A DNA stretch of 64,000 nucleotides from Salicibibacter cibi (GTDB lineage: Bacteria; Bacillota; Bacilli; Bacillales; Marinococcaceae), in assembly GCF_016495865.1 (NCBI RefSeq), contig NZ_CP054706.1:558001-622000 (forward strand). Reading direction: 5' to 3'. A program made the position numbers and the translations under genes. Under the pieces are notes generated by a model that saw only the letters and a list, made by a program, of their open reading frames with translations, was not told the origin of the DNA and did not search any database. Positions 36,948 through 45,385 of the stretch are shown one piece after another. The first letter of the stretch is position 1. Each line of letters opens with the position of its first letter.

Positions 36948-37260
36948 ATTTATGAGAGTGTTTATTATGTTTGATTTACCTGTAGAAACAAAAGCCCAAA
37001 TTCGAACGTATACGAAATTTCGCAAACGATTAATTCAGGACGGTTTCTTAATGATGCAGTATTCCATTTATATAAAATCTTGCCTCAATAAAGAAGCTGC
37101 GCATCAATCGGTGAATAATGTAAAGCGCTATTTGCCTAAAGATGGACATGTGAGATCTTTGGTTATCACTGAGAAACAATTTGAAAATATGATGATTTTG
37201 GTTGGTGAAGAGGATAAAAATATAGAGTTATTGGGCGACAATCGAACGATTGAATTTTAG
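36937..37260 (+). CDS. cas2: CRISPR adaptation protein Cas2
   Basis: 107 aa from ATG 36937 (MSYRFMRVFIMFDLPV), the usual N-terminus for type II Cas2; a TTG at 36928 is possible. D13 in MFDLP is the conserved first-strand Asp of the ferredoxin-like fold. It bridges two Cas1 dimers in the integration complex. The start lies inside the last codons of cas1, indicating translational coupling. Confidence 0.95.
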   Translation: MSYRFMRVFIMFDLPVETKAQIRTYTKFRKRLIQDGFLMMQYSIYIKSCLNKEAAHQSVNNVKRYLPKDGHVRSLVITEKQFENMMILVGEEDKNIELLGDNRTIEF

Positions 37261-37274
37261 GCAGGGGTGATTGC

Positions 37275-38285
37275 TTGAATATGCGTTGGAACGTGAGGTC
37301 TGAAAATGTAGACCTCAATTTAAATATTTCAAACTATTGTTGTATATTTGATAATCACTCATTTAATGAAAAAGAGTTGTTGGATTTACTTGTGGGTTAC
37401 TTTCAACCACGAAGTAAAGTGAAAAGTTTAGTTAGTATAAAAGAGATAGACAATCATTATGAAAACGTTACCGCGCACCATTATCAGTTTTTCAGTTTAT
37501 CGACTGTCAATATACTAGCTGACACACAGCTGGGAAGCAAATCAATCCTTAAAAGGAAACTTAGACAGGATTTTTTAAATGAAATTGAATTCTCTGGATA
37601 TTTACAAACTATTAATAGTTTGATCGAAGATGCCGTTCAACTAATTGAGACTGATCTGCCCATTGAGGTGAAAAAACTCGATGTGGATGGGCTGATTAAA
37701 TTATTGGATGTTAATTTTGAGCTAAAAGAGAGTGCTGATTACGGGGTTATTTTTCACCAATTACAATTATTGCTGCCGATGATAACAAAAACAATATTGA
37801 AAACGAGCAAAGTACAACCATTAGTGATCTATTACTATCCCGAGCACATGTTGGGGCCGCGCCAACAAGTACAATTTAAGAAGATTCTGGACCAGTGTGC
37901 TGACAAGATGACATTCATCGTCTTAACAAAATCTCGGTATTTTCTCTCCAAGGATTTACTGAGTAATAATTTGATAATAAACGGTAAACAGCGTCTAACC
38001 AATGAGTATTTTGAGGAGATGGAATGGAATGCGCCGTTAGATTTTAAGAAGGAAGAGTTGGAACACACTTTTTCAAAGATCTTTAATACTTACGTGGTGA
38101 ATCTTGAGACATATCCGACGATCTCAAATTATCAAATCGCAGATATTCAAGTGAACAGAGATATTGAACTATACGTACTCATTGATTTTATGGAGGAAAT
38201 GGGGTTAGAATATAGTTTAGACATTGATTATTCTCTATTAAACCCTGTTATAGCAAGGTTTGTAGAGAAGTTTGGAAGGGCATGA
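37275..38285 (+). CDS. csn2: Csn2, long form (type II-A adaptation protein)
   Basis: 336 aa, from TTG 37275 (AGGGGTG 5 bp upstream) or ATG 37281. The order cas9-cas1-cas2-X-array fixes this as Csn2, the DNA-end-binding ring protein that helps spacer capture in type II-A. Canonical S. pyogenes-type Csn2 is about 220 aa; at 336 aa this resembles in size the long S. thermophilus CRISPR1-type form. N-terminal part 1-60 is strand-rich (LNLNISNYCCIFDNHSFNEKELLDLLVGYF) where a P-loop would sit, with no GxxxxGK, as expected for Csn2. A helical middle (100-185) and a mixed C-terminal domain (LVIYYYPEHMLG, IVLTKSRYFLS) follow. Its last bases run almost into the first CRISPR repeat. Confidence 0.85.
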   Translation: MNMRWNVRSENVDLNLNISNYCCIFDNHSFNEKELLDLLVGYFQPRSKVKSLVSIKEIDNHYENVTAHHYQFFSLSTVNILADTQLGSKSILKRKLRQDFLNEIEFSGYLQTINSLIEDAVQLIETDLPIEVKKLDVDGLIKLLDVNFELKESADYGVIFHQLQLLLPMITKTILKTSKVQPLVIYYYPEHMLGPRQQVQFKKILDQCADKMTFIVLTKSRYFLSKDLLSNNLIINGKQRLTNEYFEEMEWNAPLDFKKEELEHTFSKIFNTYVVNLETYPTISNYQIADIQVNRDIELYVLIDFMEEMGLEYSLDIDYSLLNPVIARFVEKFGRA

Positions 38286-38301
38286 AAAATTTTCACGACA
38301 G

Positions 38302-38799
38302 GTTTTAGCACTCTGCAGTTTTAGGTAGGTATGAGACTTGGAATGAGGTAAATCGAATGGAGAAGGAGTTTTAGCACTCTGCAGTTTTAGGTAGGTATGA
38401 GACAAAAAGGTTGATCGAAAATCAGTCGAACAAGTTTTAGCACTCTGCAGTTTTAGGTAGGTATGAGACCCGCCTTTAGATTTTTCATGCAATAAGGGTG
38501 TTTTAGCACTCTGCAGTTTTAGGTAGGTATGAGACTCTGGCGACGGTCATGGGCGACGTATTACGGTTTTAGCACTCTGCAGTTTTAGGTAGGTATGAGA
38601 CCGGAAGATAATACAAATGCGTCCCCACAAGGTTTTAGCACTCTGCAGTTTTAGGTAGGTATGAGACAACAGGTAGGAAGGCAAGGGCAACGAGTAGGTT
38701 TTAGCACTCTGCAGTTTTAGGTAGGTATCAGACATGCGTTGGATTTCAATTCACGCACCCATGATTTTAGTACCCTGTAGTATTTGGTAGATATGAAAA
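38302..38799 (+). CRISPR. CRISPR array, eight repeats plus... nine repeat units with eight spacers, last repeat degenerate
   Basis: 36-nt repeats (begin GTTTTAGCACTCTGCAG, end GGTAGGTATGAGAC) start at 38302, 38368, 38434, 38500, 38566, 38632 and 38698, every 66 bp with 30-nt spacers. The repeat at 38698 has one change (ATGAGAC to ATCAGAC). One more 30-nt interval (38734-38763) leads to a decayed repeat at 38764-38799 that matches at 27 of 36 positions, so there are seven spacers and eight repeats counting the decayed one. Decay marks the old end, so the leader is at the csn2 side; only 16 bp separate csn2 and repeat 1. The repeat is close to the S. aureus Cas9 repeat as I remember it. crRNA is read on the plus strand, as the tracrRNA requires. 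Confidence 0.97.
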
Positions 38800-38828
38800 T
38801 TATCGGAAAGGCTGTAGAAGGGTGCTTT

Positions 38829-39497
38829 TCAGCCCCCTTCACCACTTGTTACGCCCTCGGCAATATTCTCCAAATGTGGCACATGCCCTTTCAACACACG
38901 TACTTCATAGATGTCTTTTTCCTCATAATAAACAAACCTGCCGTTATTAAAATCAGTATGGATGTGTTTATAAAATACGCCTTCGTGGGTGACGGTTGTG
39001 TCGTGATGGAAGGCAAGGTTGTATGTCCCGTCTTCCCGCCCGTGCAAAAAGGCATTTATTCCGTGTTCGTAATTCGTATCATCCTCATGATGATGTTTCG
39101 GCACAACTCTCACGTCTGCATGAGGGAGGTCCTTTAACAAACTGTCAAGTGTTGTGTTTCCCAAAAAGCGTCGCCACACACTTTCCACCATCTGTCCGAT
39201 GATGATTTGAGTGGCCTTGATTTCTTTTGCCTTGTTTGCAATGACCTTTTTCACACGATAAGATTCGCTCTTAACCATAATCAAATCGGCGCCATAATGG
39301 TGCGAAATTTTTTTGAACAACGGCATACCGACAATTTTGTCGTGCTCATCGTCATGGGGCAAAGACCCGAACACCATAATGGTCAGAGGCGCTTCCAGCT
39401 TTAGGGCGAGCTTAAGGCCGCGGCGGATAAGTCGGATCCCAGATTCGCCGTGATTCACGCAGACCAAAATATGCTCATCGTGATGACTGTAATCCAT
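38829..39497 (-). CDS. Universal stress protein (UspA-like, KdpD-Usp type)
   Basis: 222 aa. The first 140 residues form a Usp fold: HILVCVNHGESGIRLIRRGLKLALKLEAPLTIMVF, then TQIIIGQMVESVWRRFLGNTTLDSLLKDLPHADVRVV, which is like the Usp part of KdpD sensor kinases. The last 80 residues (HHHEDDTNYEH...) are His- and acid-rich and unlike Usp; they include repeated beta-like stretches (THEGVFYKHIHTDFNNGRFVYYEEKDIYEVRVLKGHVPH). Function unknown. Transcribed toward the CRISPR array; a weak GAAGGG/CCCTTC hairpin overlaps its 3' end. Confidence 0.75.
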   Translation of the reverse strand: MDYSHHDEHILVCVNHGESGIRLIRRGLKLALKLEAPLTIMVFGSLPHDDEHDKIVGMPLFKKISHHYGADLIMVKSESYRVKKVIANKAKEIKATQIIIGQMVESVWRRFLGNTTLDSLLKDLPHADVRVVPKHHHEDDTNYEHGINAFLHGREDGTYNLAFHHDTTVTHEGVFYKHIHTDFNNGRFVYYEEKDIYEVRVLKGHVPHLENIAEGVTSGEGG

Positions 39498-39700
39498 GAA
39501 ATTTCACTTCCTTCGCGCATCGTTAGAATTTGTGATCTATTATGCCCAGCCAAGGTTTGAGGTATACGGAAGGAAGCCGTTTATCGTGTTCTTATTTCGA
39601 AAGGATTTAATTCTATTTATTCAGAAAAGCACTTCCGAAGAGGTCGAACCGTAACACAGTTCGATGCGCTATGTTTATTAAGCGAAAAATTAGGTGATAA

Positions 39701-39729
39701 TTGCGCTTATATACGCAAAAAGGTACAAT
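39701..39729 (+). promoter_or_regulatory. Fic gene promoter with overlapping palindrome
   Basis: TTGCGC (39701-39706), 17 bp, TACAAT (39724-39729). The -35 begins a palindrome TTGCG-CTTATATA-CGCAA (39701-39718), well placed for a repressor. Confidence 0.6.
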
Positions 39730-39750
39730 TGAACAAAGGAGGTGTCCTTT

Positions 39751-40869
39751 TTGGCCATAAAAGGAATCGACAACTTGCCGATCGATGTATCTACGGAAGA
39801 TGCTCTACGTATATTAAATGTATTAGCTGAGGTTAATGCTAAGTTAGGGAAGCTTGAGTCAGAATTTAAACACGCGATTGTAAGTCAGCCACTTATACAG
39901 ATGTTATCGCTAAGCGAATCGGTGGAATCCACGAAAATTGAAGGAACCCAAGTTACATTCGCTGATATGGTTGAAGAAAAAGATAACAGAGAGCGAAGAT
40001 GGGAGATCATTGAAGTAGAAAATTACCAATTTGCGTTACATGAAGGTTTCGCCAGGGTTCGTGAAGGTTATCCCATATCCACAAGACTGATCAGGGAATT
40101 ACATCAATTATTAATGGAGGGAGCTAGAGGTTCGACGACCTCGTCAGGGCAATTCAGGAAAATCCAAAACTATATTGGACCTACGAATCGAATCGAGGAT
40201 GCCACTTATATTCCCCCGCCTGCTCACGAAATTGATGACTACATGGCTAATCTTGAGAAATTTATTAATGGCGATACGAATAACCGAAAAAACGTAACAA
40301 AAGATCGATTTGCCATCCATGAAGGTTCAGACCCCCTTATAAAAACGGCCGTTATGCATGCCCAGTTTGAATCGATCCACCCTTTTCTCGATGGAAATGG
40401 ACGGTTAGGCCGAATTTTAATTGTGCTATCGCTTGCGAAGGATTGGGTAATTTCACAGCCAGTATTTTTTGTGAGTGAAGAATTGGAAAAAGAAAAGCAT
40501 CGATATTATGATTTGTTGAATGGGGTGCGAGGTCAACATCCTGATTGGGGTGCCTGGATTCTTTTTTTCTTGGAGGCTTCCAATCGTATGGCAGATCAAC
40601 TGTTGAACAAATTGGCACAATCGGAGCAACTTGCAAAGGATGGACTCGATCTTTGTGAAACCGCTTCTGAGCGGCATGTTTGGCTCTATACGTTCACTGA
40701 CCCTTCTACGACAGCGAAAAAAGCTGCAAATGCAACGGGAGTCTCAACCAATACGGCCAGAAAAGCCTTGAATGCCCTAGCGTCAAGAAGGCAAATTTAT
40801 GCGGATCAGCAGAAAATGCGAAATGTGAAATATCGAAACTATGACCTGCTACGCATCTTACGAGATTAG
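39751..40869 (+). CDS. Fic family AMP-transferase (class II, self-inhibited)
   Basis: 372 aa from TTG 39751, 8 bp after AAAGGAGG; the GTG at 39742 lies within the ribosome site. The catalytic motif HPFLDGNGRLGR starts at H210. The inhibitory helix motif (S/T)xxxE(G/N) is S60-T-K-I-E64-G65, ahead of the Fic core, as in class II enzymes whose Glu blocks ATP binding. A Fic/DOC N-terminal region and a C-terminal winged HTH (STTAKKAANATGVSTNTARKALNAL) complete the usual three-part layout. Family role: adenylylates a target protein, often in signalling or toxin-like control. The C-terminal HTH and the palindrome at the promoter suggest autoregulation. Target unknown. Confidence 0.9.
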   Translation: MAIKGIDNLPIDVSTEDALRILNVLAEVNAKLGKLESEFKHAIVSQPLIQMLSLSESVESTKIEGTQVTFADMVEEKDNRERRWEIIEVENYQFALHEGFARVREGYPISTRLIRELHQLLMEGARGSTTSSGQFRKIQNYIGPTNRIEDATYIPPPAHEIDDYMANLEKFINGDTNNRKNVTKDRFAIHEGSDPLIKTAVMHAQFESIHPFLDGNGRLGRILIVLSLAKDWVISQPVFFVSEELEKEKHRYYDLLNGVRGQHPDWGAWILFFLEASNRMADQLLNKLAQSEQLAKDGLDLCETASERHVWLYTFTDPSTTAKKAANATGVSTNTARKALNALASRRQIYADQQKMRNVKYRNYDLLRILRD

Positions 40870-40877
40870 ACATAGAA

Positions 40878-40914
40878 GGGATCCTCCGAAACCCATCAGG
40901 TTTCGGAGGATCCC
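40878..40914. terminator. Perfect 16-bp hairpin shared by convergent fic and acyl-CoA ligase genes
   Basis: GGGATCCTCCGAAACC (40878-40893), loop CATCA, and its exact complement (40899-40914). The ligase stop codon lies in the loop. Neither side has a T-tract (AAAAAT follows on plus), so it may be a terminator of unusual kind or an mRNA 3' stabiliser. Confidence 0.65.
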
Positions 40915-42554
40915 AAAAATATTTCCTTTGCCTCTTCCCGCAATTTGAACTTTTGGATTTTGCCCGATGCGGTCATCGGATAGCTGTCAACGAAAGTGAT
41001 GTGTCTTGGAATTTTATGATGGGAAATGGAGCCGCGGCAAAAGTCTTTTATAGCTTCAACGGTTGCTTGTTGGCCTTCTTTTAATCGCACATAAGCTCCG
41101 ATTTCTTCCCCGTATTTTTCATCGGCGACGCCTACGATTTGTACGTCTAAGATCGAGGGGTGGCGATATAAAAATTCTTCGATTTCACGCGGATAAATAT
41201 TTTCCCCGCCGCGGATGATCATATCTTTCATTCGGCCGGTGACCGTGCAATAGCCGTGTTCATCCATCACAGCGAGATCACCGGTGTGAAGCCAGCCATC
41301 GGTGGTTAACACTTCAGCGGTCGCTTCCGGATCATTATAATAGCCTTTCATGACGTGGTATCCGCGTGTACAGAGTTCGCCTTGGGTCCCGGCGGGTACT
41401 TCTTTGTCCGTCCCGGGAGCGACGATTTTGACTTCCACATTCGGGAGTGCCCGGCCGACGGTTTCTGTTTTTCGTTCGAGTGAATCGTCGGTTCGCGTTT
41501 GCGTAATGACGGGTGACGATTCCGTCTGTCCGTAAGCAATGGTTACCTCATGGGCACCCATTCTGTCCATAACGGCTTTCATGACCTCAACCGGGCAGTT
41601 TGAGCCTGCCATAATCCCGGTGCGCAGCGCGGAAAAATCGTATTCAGCAAAATCGGGATGATTGAGTTCGGCGATGAACATGGTCGGCACTCCGTGAAGG
41701 CCGGTACATTTTTCTCGATGCACCGCCTCCATGACCATTTTAGGATCAAATTCCTCGACGATAACCATTGTCGTTCCTTTGTTGACACAAGCGAGTATTC
41801 CGAGTACACAACCGAAACAATGAAAAAAGGGAACGGGAATACAGAGACGATCCTCATGGGTGAGGTTCATACATTCGGCAATGTTCAAACCGTTGTTTAC
41901 AATATTGGAATGGGTTAACATGACCCCTTTCGGAAATCCGGTCGTTCCGGAAGTATATTGCATATTGATGACTTCATCTTTATCGAGACTCGCCATGCGT
42001 TTATCCAGCGCATCTTCGGACACTGTATTTCCCGCTTCCAGAAGCGATTCCCACAAATAGATGCCGGGGTAATGTTCTTCGCCCCCGTCCACAATGATCA
42101 CGCGTTTTAAATGCGGAAAGCGTTCCGATTGTAATCTTCCCGGCTCTGCTGTTTTTAGTTCAGGAACGAGCCTGTACAAAATGTCAATGTAAGACGTCGT
42201 CTTGAATGTCGGTTGTAAAATTAAGGTCGACGACTCCGATTGCGAGAGCAGGTAGGCGAGCTCTTCTTCCTGATAACTGGTGTTTACGGTAACAAGCACC
42301 GCCCCTGCTTTTCCGGTTGCGAATTGTGACACAAGCCACTCCGGTTTATTCGCCGTCCACACCGCAACATGATCCCCTTTTTCAATGCCGAGTGCCATCA
42401 TTCCCCGGGCGGTTTGCCGGCATAAATCGTTAAACGTTCGATAGGAGAGACGCAAGTCGCGATCAGGATAGACGACCGCTTCTCTTTCTCCCTCGCGTTC
42501 GGCAATATTTTCCAACAGTCGTCCGGTTGTTACTTCTAGCAAATTCGCCATCAT
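40896..42554 (-). CDS. AMP-binding acyl-CoA synthetase (medium/long-chain fatty acid CoA ligase)
   Basis: 552 aa, the usual length. The AMP-binding motif is YTSGTTGFPKGVMLTH, with IAYGQTESSPV, the GWLHTGDLAVMDEHGYCTVTGRMKDMIIRGGENIYPREIE hinge and the C-terminal catalytic Lys in MTASGKIQKFKL. It makes acyl-CoA from a carboxylic acid, ATP and CoA. The exact acid is not evident; similarity is to the FadD-like AMP-binding group used for medium-chain acids. AAGGAGG lies 5 and 8 bp before two successive ATGs (42554, 42551). It stands alone, with no beta-oxidation genes nearby. Confidence 0.9.
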   Translation of the reverse strand: MMANLLEVTTGRLLENIAEREGEREAVVYPDRDLRLSYRTFNDLCRQTARGMMALGIEKGDHVAVWTANKPEWLVSQFATGKAGAVLVTVNTSYQEEELAYLLSQSESSTLILQPTFKTTSYIDILYRLVPELKTAEPGRLQSERFPHLKRVIIVDGGEEHYPGIYLWESLLEAGNTVSEDALDKRMASLDKDEVINMQYTSGTTGFPKGVMLTHSNIVNNGLNIAECMNLTHEDRLCIPVPFFHCFGCVLGILACVNKGTTMVIVEEFDPKMVMEAVHREKCTGLHGVPTMFIAELNHPDFAEYDFSALRTGIMAGSNCPVEVMKAVMDRMGAHEVTIAYGQTESSPVITQTRTDDSLERKTETVGRALPNVEVKIVAPGTDKEVPAGTQGELCTRGYHVMKGYYNDPEATAEVLTTDGWLHTGDLAVMDEHGYCTVTGRMKDMIIRGGENIYPREIEEFLYRHPSILDVQIVGVADEKYGEEIGAYVRLKEGQQATVEAIKDFCRGSISHHKIPRHITFVDSYPMTASGKIQKFKLREEAKEIFLGSSET

Positions 42555-42617
42555 TTACCCCTCCTTAGTACATGAACACCTCCCTTTATCATTCGTGATG
42601 AAACGTCAAATTTCCTG

Positions 42618-44528
42618 CTAACGAAACGCCGCTTTCAAATAGAAATGACGCGTGATTAAATAATAGAGATATTGCAAAATGGCGTAGATAGAGATGACCA
42701 TGACGCCGCTCCAGAACAAATTAACGTCAAGGATGCTTGCGAGCATGGCGTAGGCAAAACTGGCGTGCAGTGCACCGACAGCCAAAGGTACAAAGAAAAG
42801 GAATTTAATTTTATGCCCGAGAATTTTTCCTGCTTCTTTGCGGGTGATGCCAATACGGTTTAACGATAGCAACTGTTTTTTCGTATCTTCCAATTCCGTG
42901 AACAGTTTCAAATAGAGCATGCTTCCTTGCACGATAAAAAAGAGGACGCTGACGAATAACCCAATAAACAACGTTAAGGAAAATGTTTGCTGTAGCGCCT
43001 GAAAAGGCGGAGCCATCGTTTGGAGAAGGAAGGAGTCCTCGGCCTCTTCATCCAACGCATTGGAGACATCTACTTCATTTTCCCAGTCGACAAAATGATA
43101 ACCTAACGCGCGAAGTTTTTCATCGTCCGTGTATTGAGAGGCATAGTGGAGAAAACTCACATCATTCATGACGACTTGAATTTGCCCCTGATTTGTTGTG
43201 CCGACAATCGCGTCTTCCGCTGTGCCGGCGATGTCCATGGTGGTTTGTTCTCCGTTCATGCCCATGTCTAACTGTTCCATGCCTTCAAAATCTTCCCATG
43301 GCCCAAACCCGAGCATGGGGGATGTGACAAATACTTCATCTTCTTCCAATTCCAAAGGGTCCAAACTTCGATAGGCGGCAATTTCGTTGTACTCGGTTTC
43401 CGGAAAGACAGCAACGACGCCTTTTTCGCCGGCGTCAAAGGAGACATCCGCACGGAGCATTTCTACGTCGAATGTGTATTCAATCTCCGTATCGTATTCT
43501 GCAATGATTTCTTCCGCCCGTTCCGGCTCAAGAATGGCATTTTCAGCCGCGCTTTCTTCCGTCCAAGTGACTGAAGCCGGTGTTTGCTCCATGACCATGT
43601 CAACCAAATATTCATTCGCAAGATATACCGTGCCGGCTGCGGTGAGCACGACGGCGGTGATCGTCGAGGTGAGGAAAAGCATACGTGCGTAATCCTTTAA
43701 GCGGAAAAGGATGTTCGTGCGTGTAACCAGGTGCGTTCCCTGCAACAATGATTTTCTTTTATATAAACGCTTGTAGACGGCGACGGTCCCTTGTGTGAAC
43801 AAAAAGTAAGACCCGATCAGAACGAAGAAAAGAATCGGAAAGATTAACAAAAATGACAGTTCAATGCTCGCTGTGGCGGCTATAAAGTAACCGAAACCGA
43901 GAAACAAAAGCGCGATCACCGTTACTGTTATGGAAGAACGCGGCATTACTTTCGGTTTGCGGGCGTCCTGCAAAAAATCTTGAACGGTCTGCCCGCGCAT
44001 TCTCCAAAAAGACAGCAGCGTCAACGTTTGAAACAACACGATGAAGCCAATCGCCGTAATAACGTAAGCCATCGGCACGAATTCGAAAGCGATCGGCGTT
44101 TCCGTATCAAGCATCGCGCTCATGAGCATCAGAAATAGTTTCGAAAACAATGTGCCAAGTCCAAGGCCAAACACAATCGCGAGTAAAGACGTGATCGTTT
44201 GCTCGAGGTAGATCAGCTTTCGTAACTGCCGCTTACTCATCCCAAACAGCGTCAATAAACCAAATTCCTGTGATCGGGTTTGCAAGAACGTGTTGTTTGA
44301 ATAAGCGATAAAAAAGACCGAAAAAATCACGATAATCACCTGGGCAGCGATCATGCCGCTACGGACGGAATCTCCGGCCTGGATGTCCCCGCTCATGACC
44401 TCCGGATGCAAAATGAATTGCGCATAAATGAAGAAAATACTTACCGCGAACACACAACTGAGAAAATAAGCGGCATATTGCTGGGCATTCCCGGTTAAAT
44501 TCTTACGTGCGAGGCGACGAATGTTCAT
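42618..44528 (-). CDS. bceB: Bce-type ABC transporter permease BceB
   Basis: 636 aa from ATG 44528 (GGAGGTGATTTCC ahead), overlapping the end of bceA by 26 bp; the frame extends 180 bp upstream but only inside bceA. About ten membrane helices (RRLARKNLTGNAQQYAAYFLSC at the N-terminus) and a large acidic extracellular domain of roughly 200 residues between helices 7 and 8, the hallmark of BceB-type permeases that recognise cell-wall-active peptides. It works with BceA and signals to BceS by flux sensing. Family members free lipid II-cycle intermediates from bacitracin-like antibiotics. Confidence 0.9.
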   Translation of the reverse strand: MNIRRLARKNLTGNAQQYAAYFLSCVFAVSIFFIYAQFILHPEVMSGDIQAGDSVRSGMIAAQVIIVIFSVFFIAYSNNTFLQTRSQEFGLLTLFGMSKRQLRKLIYLEQTITSLLAIVFGLGLGTLFSKLFLMLMSAMLDTETPIAFEFVPMAYVITAIGFIVLFQTLTLLSFWRMRGQTVQDFLQDARKPKVMPRSSITVTVIALLFLGFGYFIAATASIELSFLLIFPILFFVLIGSYFLFTQGTVAVYKRLYKRKSLLQGTHLVTRTNILFRLKDYARMLFLTSTITAVVLTAAGTVYLANEYLVDMVMEQTPASVTWTEESAAENAILEPERAEEIIAEYDTEIEYTFDVEMLRADVSFDAGEKGVVAVFPETEYNEIAAYRSLDPLELEEDEVFVTSPMLGFGPWEDFEGMEQLDMGMNGEQTTMDIAGTAEDAIVGTTNQGQIQVVMNDVSFLHYASQYTDDEKLRALGYHFVDWENEVDVSNALDEEAEDSFLLQTMAPPFQALQQTFSLTLFIGLFVSVLFFIVQGSMLYLKLFTELEDTKKQLLSLNRIGITRKEAGKILGHKIKFLFFVPLAVGALHASFAYAMLASILDVNLFWSGVMVISIYAILQYLYYLITRHFYLKAAFR

Positions 44529-45282
44529 GGAAATCACCTCCGAGGACAGAGAGCGTATCAAGAATGTTTTGGTAGAATGCCTGTTGGCGATCCCCTTTGC
44601 GAATTTCCGAGAAAAAGCGGCCGTCTTTGATGAATACGATGCGATCACAATAGCTCGCGACCGTCGGGTCATGGGTGACGGTAAAAATGGTCGCGCCTTG
44701 TTCGCCATTTATCGTCGTGAGTGTATCCATTACTTGTCGGGCTGATTTGGAATCAAGGTTCCCCGTCGGCTCATCGGCGAGAATCATCGTCGGATCGTGA
44801 ATAATCGCACGTGCGCAAGCGGTACGCTGTTGCTGTCCGCCGGAAATTTCGGTGATGCGTTTTTCAAGAATATCCGTAATCCCCAGTTGTTCGGCGATTT
44901 CATTCAGACGTGTGTTCATTTTCTTGTGTGAATATTTATCGAGGGCGAGCGGCAACAAGATGTTTTCCCGGACGGTTAATGTATCGAGCAAGTTGAAATC
45001 CTGAAACACAAAGCCGAGTTGCCGACGCCTGAAAATCGCCAGTTGATTGTCGTTTAATGTCGTGGGGTCGGTGTCTTTGATGACCATTTTTCCCGATGTT
45101 GGCGCGTCGATTGTCGCGAGCATATTGAGCAACGTCGTCTTCCCGCTTCCCGACGGTCCCATTACCCCGATGAATTCCCCTTTGTCTACTTGCAGATGAA
45201 AATTGATTAAAGCTTGGTACGATAGCCCTTCTTTTTTCGGATAGTACGTTTTGCCGAGGGCATCGACTTCGAGTATCGGCAT
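44503..45282 (-). CDS. bceA: Bce-type ABC transporter ATPase BceA
   Basis: 259 aa from ATG 45282 (GGAG 8 bp upstream); a GTG at 45291 overlaps that ribosome site. Walker A GPSGSGKTTLL, Q-loop GFVFQDFNLLDTLTVREN, signature ISGGQQQRTACARAI, Walker B MILADEPTGNLD. It powers BceB. It lies between the sensor kinase gene (103 bp upstream) and bceB, matching the order bceR-bceS-bceA-bceB seen in B. subtilis. Confidence 0.92.
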   Translation of the reverse strand: MPILEVDALGKTYYPKKEGLSYQALINFHLQVDKGEFIGVMGPSGSGKTTLLNMLATIDAPTSGKMVIKDTDPTTLNDNQLAIFRRRQLGFVFQDFNLLDTLTVRENILLPLALDKYSHKKMNTRLNEIAEQLGITDILEKRITEISGGQQQRTACARAIIHDPTMILADEPTGNLDSKSARQVMDTLTTINGEQGATIFTVTHDPTVASYCDRIVFIKDGRFFSEIRKGDRQQAFYQNILDTLSVLGGDFHEHSSPRT

Positions 45283-45385
45283 GTAGGCCACTCCTTTTCT
45301 GGATGTCTGTCTTTATTTTAAAAAAGAAGGCCGTCGGCTCCCATCGATTTACCTTTCAAATCATTCGTGAAATCTTACAATCTTG

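Noticed and set aside
38238..38735. Minus-strand frames across the CRISPR array with repeating SHTYLKLQSAKT
   Set aside because: These are translations of the CRISPR repeats, not genes.
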